Of a stretch of DNA of 64,000 bases, positions 57,371-64,000 are shown piece after piece. Origin of the DNA: Phoronis australis (lineage: Eukaryota; Phoronida; Phoronidae). Numbering within the stretch: the first letter of the stretch is position 1; each line of letters starts with the position of its first letter. The notes beneath the pieces are model-generated. The model was given only the letters and a program-made list of their open reading frames with translations. It was not told the origin of the DNA and ran no database searches. The stretch is from the NCBI GenBank assembly GCA_002633005.1, contig NMRA01000546.1, positions 116,106 to 180,105 on the forward strand, in the 5' to 3' direction. Position numbers and translations under genes: made by a program.

Positions 57371-58749
57371 GATTTTGTATTAGTAGAATTCCACATTCTA
57401 AAATATTCGAGCCCCCTATATTTTAGGCTGGGTGCGCTCAGCCGTGTGTGTAGTATGCAAGCGAAATGCAAGTAACCATTTAGTTTTGAAGAACAAAAAT
57501 TCAATGCACAAAACCACTGTAAACCAAAAATATCAAGGATATTCAAAGATAACCTCTCCAAGTTGATGACCAATAAGTTTGATTTTATTTAGTTAAGTAC
57601 TTAAACTTCATTTGTAAACTTTAACCAGTAATATAATTCCTAATCCAATAAACATTTTATTGTCGTTTGAATTTTGTGAACATTTTAGGACACTTAGTTG
57701 GGCTGTCCGAAATTCATCAATTTCCTTGAGACTTATTTCAGATAGACAAAAATCGTTTAGTGTACTTTTATATTTGGGGATCTAATGACAGATCGAATTT
57801 TCCCAATGTCAGCCTGCAATTAAAGTCATAAACATGTCAGAAATCAACAATCAAATCCTTGAGCAATGCATTTACCGTGGTTTAATGACTTAATTCCTTT
57901 CTGCATAGAATATAAAAGCAATGCATTTAATGTCATTTGAATTGTGAGTGATTTTTTGGAGTGAAGTGTCCAAATTTTATCAATGTTTTGGGTGTTGTTC
58001 TAGATAGACAAAAAGTGTCCAAGTGCACTTTACTATTTGGGAACCGGATTATAGTTTTGTTCCATATTCAGGCATCAACTGAATTCCCTGAATCGTCATC
58101 AATTCTTCAAAACTCACCTGTTAACCTGTCGGTTTTCATAGATACAACAAACATGTCTATCAGAAGCCGACGAATTTGATAATCAAAACGGCATGTTGTA
58201 AGCAATTTCCGCAGGCATTCTCGCATATTTTTGACGGGTAACCGGGGAAATGGAAGATTGAGGATACATAGTAACGTGTATTTTTTGCTCTTTCTGAGGA
58301 ACATTTAACGGATCATGAGTTTAACTTGACCTCAAAAAACGCCGAAATATTTGTTTAGATTTTTATTATTGCAATATTTGGGTACACTCGTTCGAGATGT
58401 ACACAGTCACCCAAATTGTAGCCCAGACCGCAGTGTTTTCCACATGTAGGAGTTCTTCACAAACAACTCATAGTAACGATCTTCAAAAGAGATTTACTAT
58501 TCTTGAGACAATATGGGAAACAGTAACATTTTTTATAACTAATATTCCTTATGTGTAATTAATAAACAGCAGTCTTCACGTTCATTAAAATTCCTGATTC
58601 CCTTTCGATGGCAGTCGCTCCTATTTTATTTTTTCACATTTTTTGGTTGTTCGGGTCGAATATCTTGACAATGCTGTGCTGTGCACGAATGTTTTTTGTT
58701 TTTTTTTTGAGGAATTTTCAATCACAACTTCCCTCGTGAATACTTGGCA

Positions 58750-58990
58750 GTGTCGGACTTATATGTATAGAGGGTCAAAGGGACATTTCTCCGAGCTGTT
58801 CCACCGAGAGAAGGTCCTTTCTGAAATGGGACACTTTACTTATGAAAAGCTAAACATAATTAAGCTTGGAAAAGAGTTACAGTTCACTCCACAATGGTTT
58901 GGTCAGGAAGTGAACTTCAACACGAAAGCTGGTTGTACGATTTCACAAGAAACAGAAAAATAGAGGTAATCGAGTCCAACTTCGGGTCCC
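58750..58990 (+). pseudogene. Gene-like unit, right arm, second block
   Basis: Counterpart of 54478-54690. GTGTCGGACTTATATGTATAG aligns with the left copy, then about 100 unmatched bases, then the VTVHSTMVWS and DFTRNRKIEVIESN strings and LCERTLKNL. A different frame of the same DNA is open for 106 codons (58643-58963), but the conserved frame is the one shared with the left arm, and it is broken by a stop and the insertion. Confidence 0.45.
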
Positions 58991-59450
58991 CTCTCTGTGA
59001 GCGTACCCTTAAGAATTTGTCGATAGAAACATTAAAACTGTGGCCACTTGAATGACATTACTGGCCTTCTTCAGACGTGGGGTCCCTCTATGTGAAAATA
59101 TCTATAATTAAAAATCAAGAAATATACAATAACTGATTATTTCTTTCAGGCCATCAATTTTTCTAAAGTGATATACAATTCCAGAAAACAATCGACTGTT
59201 ACTGTATCTCTGTTATCCCGTGCAAGAGAGGGGCCTCTGAAAAAATAAGGTTTTGCAGTCTCAAAATTAACTTACTGAATTTAAAAATCCAGTAAATAGT
59301 AGGCTCCGCAAAAGCTTTGCTTTACAAATTTTGTCGATTTTTTGAAATGTATGCATGAATCATTACGTGCACGTTCCCAAGTGCATTTAGACGACCGGTG
59401 CTGTGAAAGCGGAGACCCCAACAGCAAAGTCCTAGCCAGGGTTCTCAAAA

Positions 59451-60149
59451 GGTAAACCATGCAATGATACAGAGTATTGTTAAATGTTCTCGTGAGTTAT
59501 GGCTCTTATCTGCATTTAGCAGTCTTTCTTTTCTCGACCGTCCCCGCACCACGCGTATGTCGGTTGCCGCGATTAACTATCTCATCATAAAATTTAGGGA
59601 GGACCTTGCACTCCCCCGTTCAAACGGCCATGCTACATGTATGACGGACCTCTGAAACACCAGCAGACGTAAATACTCTTCCACACAATAGTCATCCTTA
59701 ACAGATCTACATGTATGTAGTAAGCACAGTTTTGGATTTATCAGTGATTATTTTTAACCAGTTTAACTCTGCTAAGTGTAACCTGAATGTTTTGGAGTTT
59801 TCAAGGTACAAAACTTGTTTGTTCCTGAATTTTTTTAAGAAATCGCATTTCTCCATAATTTTAAATATTGAACTTGACGAGTTGCAGGAGTTCCGATGTT
59901 TAAGGTGTCATAAAAAGACGTTTTGCAATTTGCTTTTATCCTTTCGAACTAAACGATTTCAGAGCCTTAGCATATGTTCATGTTTGTAGTGTGAATTTGC
60001 CCAACCCGAGTCCCAATAAAGTACTGCATTGGCGGCATACATGTTGACCCCTAAAAATATACGTAGTGCTCATTTTGCAGTTTGAGTGTTGAGAGTATCC
60101 CCTTATCCCAGATCCGTATTATGGAAATGAAGCTACGGACATTTCAAAA
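59451..60149. other. No gene seen
   Basis: Frames 59464-59655 and 59711-59989 have no domain and no exon context. Confidence 0.4.
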
Positions 60150-61060
60150 CATTAACTGCAACTGTTGAAACCCCTGTTACCAATATGTTTGTACATGCTC
60201 ACCAGAGCTCTCAATGCTCTGGACGAGGAGTCTGTCAGTAGATCAGCTGTCAAACTAAAATCCATAAACTCATTCTCAGTTACACCCAGGGACTTATAAC
60301 ACTCTCTTAAGTCCACAATGTGATCGCACAAAGTGAATTCAAAAATCGTTCCTGCATGTGCCCTTTTGCAAAAATGAACCACAACAGTTTTGAAAAATTT
60401 CCACAGACATTTGCCACCCTGCACACCAATTACTCAATACGTTCAGTAAATCCTGTAAATAGGTTTCATTACCAGAAAAAATCTAAATGTCATCTGCGTA
60501 CTAGAGACAGGATAAATTACGCCCATCAAAATTGATAACTTTGCTGCAGTTGTTCAAATTATTAATCAATTCATTTGTGAAAATTGAAAACAATGTAGGC
60601 GACAATGGATCTCCCTGCCTGACCCCTCTTGTACTGGGAACCAGTTGGTATATCTTGACTGACCTAAATGTACACAGGCATCGGTCTGGCAAACAACGAT
60701 ATTACTGAGTGATAGAAATTTCCAAACTAAATCAATTCATTTTTCCAATATAACGTTTCTATATAAATTGTCAAAAGTCCGCTCCATATCGACAAATATC
60801 GCAAACGTTGGTCTATTACAAGCTATTCTATTTTTGCCAATAGACGTGATTTTAAACACGTTGCCAAGACAACACCGCCCTTATCGAAAACCATTTTGTT
60901 CTTCATTCAGTCTGTGTTCGACATTCAGAAACTCGGTTAATCTCCTCCTTAGTTCATTACAATACACTTTACTCACAGTGCCTCTCTAGTTGAACGGTAA
61001 ATTCAAATCCCTATCAGATCCTTTCGATATAGGGTTAATAATCGCTTTATACCATCATGG
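60150..61060 (-). pseudogene. LINE reverse transcriptase fossil
   Basis: Reading down the minus strand from 61060: KAIINPISKGSDRDLNLPFN and RG (RT motif 1), YCNELRRRL and EEQNGFR (motif 2), FAIFVDMERTFD (motif A, near 60806-60770), GVRQGDPLSPTLFSIF (motif B, 60626 down), then a TAG at 60503-60501 directly before YADDI (motif C, catalytic Asp pair, 60500-60489). LNVLSNWCAGWQMS and VVVHF, FTLCDHIVDL and LGVTENEFMDFSLTADLLTD follow. This is a CR1/L2-like LINE reverse transcriptase. At least three stops and several frame changes make it dead. No endonuclease domain is seen upstream, so the copy is 5'-truncated. The tail type resembles the LINE fragments at 30.8 and 36.5 kb, perhaps the same clade. 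Confidence 0.93.
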
Positions 61061-64000
61061 TGAAATAAATTGGAAGCTTCTCCTTTTGCTTAATGCATGT
61101 TTTTCAAATGTTGTTGGTGAACCAGTTCTGATGCTGTTTGGCAAGAGGCATTATCGGAGAATTGTTTACAAAGATTTCATATGACACCATGCAAATTATA
61201 GTATTGGACAAGACATCTTTGGACTGATGTTTGTAATCTATGACGGAAACAAATGGTTCATTTTTTTATTTTACTAACTTTGCTGAAAATAACTGAAAGT
61301 GATTCAAAGCACTATTAGAAAATACAGAGCATGTTGTCATGCACTTTGATGTATCTTTAATTTCTTTCCGATCAACCACGGTTGTAGGATGTCTCCTCAT
61401 TTAGTAACATACTGTGTGGGCATCAGGGCAATTCGCATACAACCTTGTCGTAGAAATTGTTATTCTTGGAACGAGTTGCTGCGAGGTTTGAGGTGGTTTC
61501 CGGACGTTATTTAATATAGTGTACACGTAACTTGCCCCACTTTGGACATCTTACTCCAGATACTGTTCAGGGAAAATCGTTTTGCAACTGAATAAAATTT
61601 GAAATTGTGCAATGCAAATTGCTGCATTATAGTTATCTCAAAGGATCGGAAAGTGCACTCAAGTTATCACTCTCATTTTTGGGCCGGTCTGCCAATTGCT
61701 CAGACTTGGACCCCATGATAAATTTGTCTCTGTTGTGTCAAGGTCTATGCGGATATCAAACACGTTGTGTCCAATGTACACGAACGCGGGGAAGTAAAAA
61801 ATTGAGTCTTTTTCGGGTATAAGCTTTACATACTAGTTGAACAACGTAGTGAAGTATGGTATTTTCCCAGTAGTAATAAAACAATTCCTCATTGGTCTAA
61901 AATGCTGCTACTTGATTTTACTGATTTAAGTTTTGATAATAACAAAATTGTTTCACCTTTTTTCTCAGTATCCCTTCTTTGCATTACACTTTCTTAGAAA
62001 GTTATACCAGCTTTGTCTGGCTCACGCAATGAAGATGTCATTCACGATTAGGACATTGATGGATTGAGGATAACCATTATCACATTTTTATATAACATTT
62101 AATATGTAATTGGATACGGAAAAGTTTAACCCTGATCAAATATTTTGAGCAACTAAACTAAAAAACGCAGATGACATGAACAGAAGCATTGCTTCTTGTT
62201 TGTTTTTGTCCTATCATTTGTTCAGTATTTTTACGATATTCATTTATCCAAGCAATCATATTCTTAGACAATGCTTATCATTTGGTCATGGCAAAGGCAA
62301 AACTAATAATAACTCGCTTTATATCCGCATTTTGCGACCTAGCCAAAATCCGATCTAACCGTCACGAAATCCACGTTGAAAGAAATAAACAAAATGCCAA
62401 GTTAAGTTTTAAGCCATCAAGAAAATATTGAGATTATGATTTTACTTGTGGCGTAAAGTCATCCCAAATTTCAGGTCGCATAATTGAATTAATAATGTTT
62501 GGTGCATCCGTATTTTTCGCTACTGCTATGGAAACCCCTTGAAGCTAATCGAATCCAATCCGAGTGCCTTCGTGTTTGCTCCTTATCACCGAATACACTG
62601 TACGTGCCATATCATTTTGCAGAAAATAGATTAGCCTCGAAACTACACGTGACCGCAACATGCATGTTGCACGGATTACTTCTCCTTTGGAGACATCAAC
62701 CGAGTTCGGGAATATTTTTTAAACATTGATGAAGGAGAGGTTCCTTTGGGAAACAAATCTTTTTGTTAAGCAGAATAAGTGTGTGACCCACTACACTCTG
62801 TGTATGTGACAAATTTCAACCACGCGGTCGCAAACAGAAGTTGTTGTCTCCGTGGACCACTAAACGCCTAAATACACTGCCACTCAAAACATTGGTCCGG
62901 TTAACGCATATTAAACGCATCTTGCAGTATTGAAAATCAATTTTAGCAAGGTAAATTAATAGTGGGGGCTTGCCAGAGCTGTTGGCGGTTTATTGCATTT
63001 TGTCAAAAGTTAAGTGTGGCGATTAGTAGACCAGTGGGCGCTTGTTATGAAACGTTTGAAAGGTCGACAACAGGCGCAAACTTGAGTATGGTCGTTATTC
63101 CGAATGGTTGCGGACTAAAAAATATAAAGACGACCAAAAAAGAAATGAAGAAATGACGCAACACCATATTTTTGTCCAACGCACACAACCAAGGCGTGAT
63201 GGTGTGGACTTCGTTAACACCCAATTGTTTTATAGGCATGCGCAATTTTTTTCAAACCCTTTTTTGGTTGATGTTTCAGTCAGAACACTATTTTTTCAAG
63301 CAAGTTTTAAAAATCGGTGACCTAGTCGACTGATGCTCTGAGGAGTAAAAAATTGGCATGTTACGAATAGAAGAATAAAATAATCGCTCAAAAGTTTACC
63401 TGTGCTTGTTTAAAAAATAAGTTCCAATAGTTGCATGTACCATCTCACAATTTGTCTGCTGAACAAGGGGTCGTTTGCCTATTAGTGGATCTAGGGTCGT
63501 AATTTACTCGCTTTCTGTAATTTTCGGAAAACAAGACGCATGTTCAAACAGGCTTTTACTTTCCCATTCCGAATCGTGATCCCCTGCCTTGACTCGACCG
63601 TGAGCACAAAGAACAAAACCAAGCAGTGTCTGATTGGGATCTACTATCTGCATTGGCGTCGCTCCATATCGGTGAGGAGATGGCTGTACACCCCACTGTT
63701 TTCATTACCCCATGGATTACGGGCGTTCATCCACAGGGGGTCTAGGGGCTATAACCCCCTCTTTCTTCAGTGCTGCTCTTCCCATGATCTGGGCTATTAT
63801 AATTTGATAATCCTGACAATTTACTCAAAAATGATGTTTTTTCCAAGAAAAAATTTGGTAACTTGATCGTTTGAACATTATTGTAAACGTCACTGTTTTG
63901 TGACGTTTTACCACGTGGCCTGGAATATTCTTCGGCACATCCGATAATTTGAAAAAATACCCAAAAAACGCGTCAAAAACTCTTTCTGCATTATTTCAAG
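61061..64000. other. No gene seen
   Basis: Short frames only (for example 61607-61822, 62499-62729, 62962-63156, 63540-63866). CCACAGGGGGTCTAGGGGCT near 63731, facing CCCCCT, resembles the MITE-end sequences at 46.1 kb. No complete element. Confidence 0.4.

Larger units (their letters stand above)
56810..59450 (+). repeat. Right arm of a head-to-head inverted duplication
   Basis: Counterpart of 54150-56135. A block near 57690-57790 (TCCGAAATTCATCAATTTCC, TAGACAAAAATCGT) is repeated near 57960-58030 (TCCAAATTTTATCAATG, TAGACAAAAAGTGTCC), so the right arm has its own internal duplication; the left arm has a single related block near 55380-55470. The far end carries GGCTCCGCAAAAGCTTTGCT (about 59302). 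Confidence 0.8.

Noticed and set aside
1-64000. Bacterial-type operons, phage or CRISPR systems
   Set aside because: No long frames with ribosome-binding sites, no spaced identical repeats with unique spacers; spliced exons, SINEs, LINEs and Penelope remnants show animal nuclear DNA.

Overview
This window looks like nuclear DNA of an animal, probably a marine invertebrate. It is AT-rich and has no long open reading frames. Its only convincing host coding piece is a short exon with consensus splice sites, and most recognisable sequence is decayed transposable elements. The word TACATGTA/ACATGTACATGT recurs throughout, as in several molluscs, lancelets and hemichordates. I cannot name the species or phylum. 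There are no operons, bacterial genes or CRISPR arrays.

Layout. 1-15 kb: mostly non-coding, with a diverged repeat copy (1.2-2.05 kb), a CGACC/GGTCG hairpin cluster (2.75-2.88 kb), a 3 x 45 bp tandem repeat (5.2 kb), an 18-bp minisatellite (11.3 kb) and a degenerate ~50-bp array (14.4-14.8 kb). 14.9-19.6 kb: a tRNA-derived SINE, then copy A of an unclassified ~3-3.5 kb repeat (called R1 here) split by a 1.36-kb TIR element with TA target duplication. 20.2-23.8 kb: a foldback element, a hairpin and a broken THAP-type zinc finger inside a repeat. 24.9-25.0 kb: a TATA box and a candidate first exon encoding an N-myristoylation-type start.

25.4-37.3 kb: two tandem copies of a multi-kilobase segment, each ending in the C-terminal part of a LINE protein. 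The first copy holds an assembly gap of 483 N flanked by short tandem arrays. Between the copies lies a 5'-truncated Penelope-like retroelement with a GIY-YIG region and hammerhead-ribozyme-like motifs on both sides. 37.3-42.2 kb: inverted copy B of R1, a third R1 end and a SINE-like sequence. 43.1 kb: a 90-nt phase-0 ankyrin-repeat exon with a duplicated splice donor. The 25.0 and 43.1 kb exons are compatible in phase and could belong to one plus-strand gene whose ~18-kb intron is full of transposons; this is inference.

44-64 kb: hairpins, an unrecognised 100-codon frame (49.7-50.0 kb), a 518-bp MITE (51.8-52.3 kb), a head-to-head pair of decayed related gene-like units (54.2-59.45 kb), and a LINE reverse transcriptase fossil on the minus strand (60.15-61.06 kb). 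The strongest candidates for something unusual are the Penelope/ribozyme locus, the head-to-head gene-like pair and a perfect 25-bp-arm palindrome at 29.1 kb.
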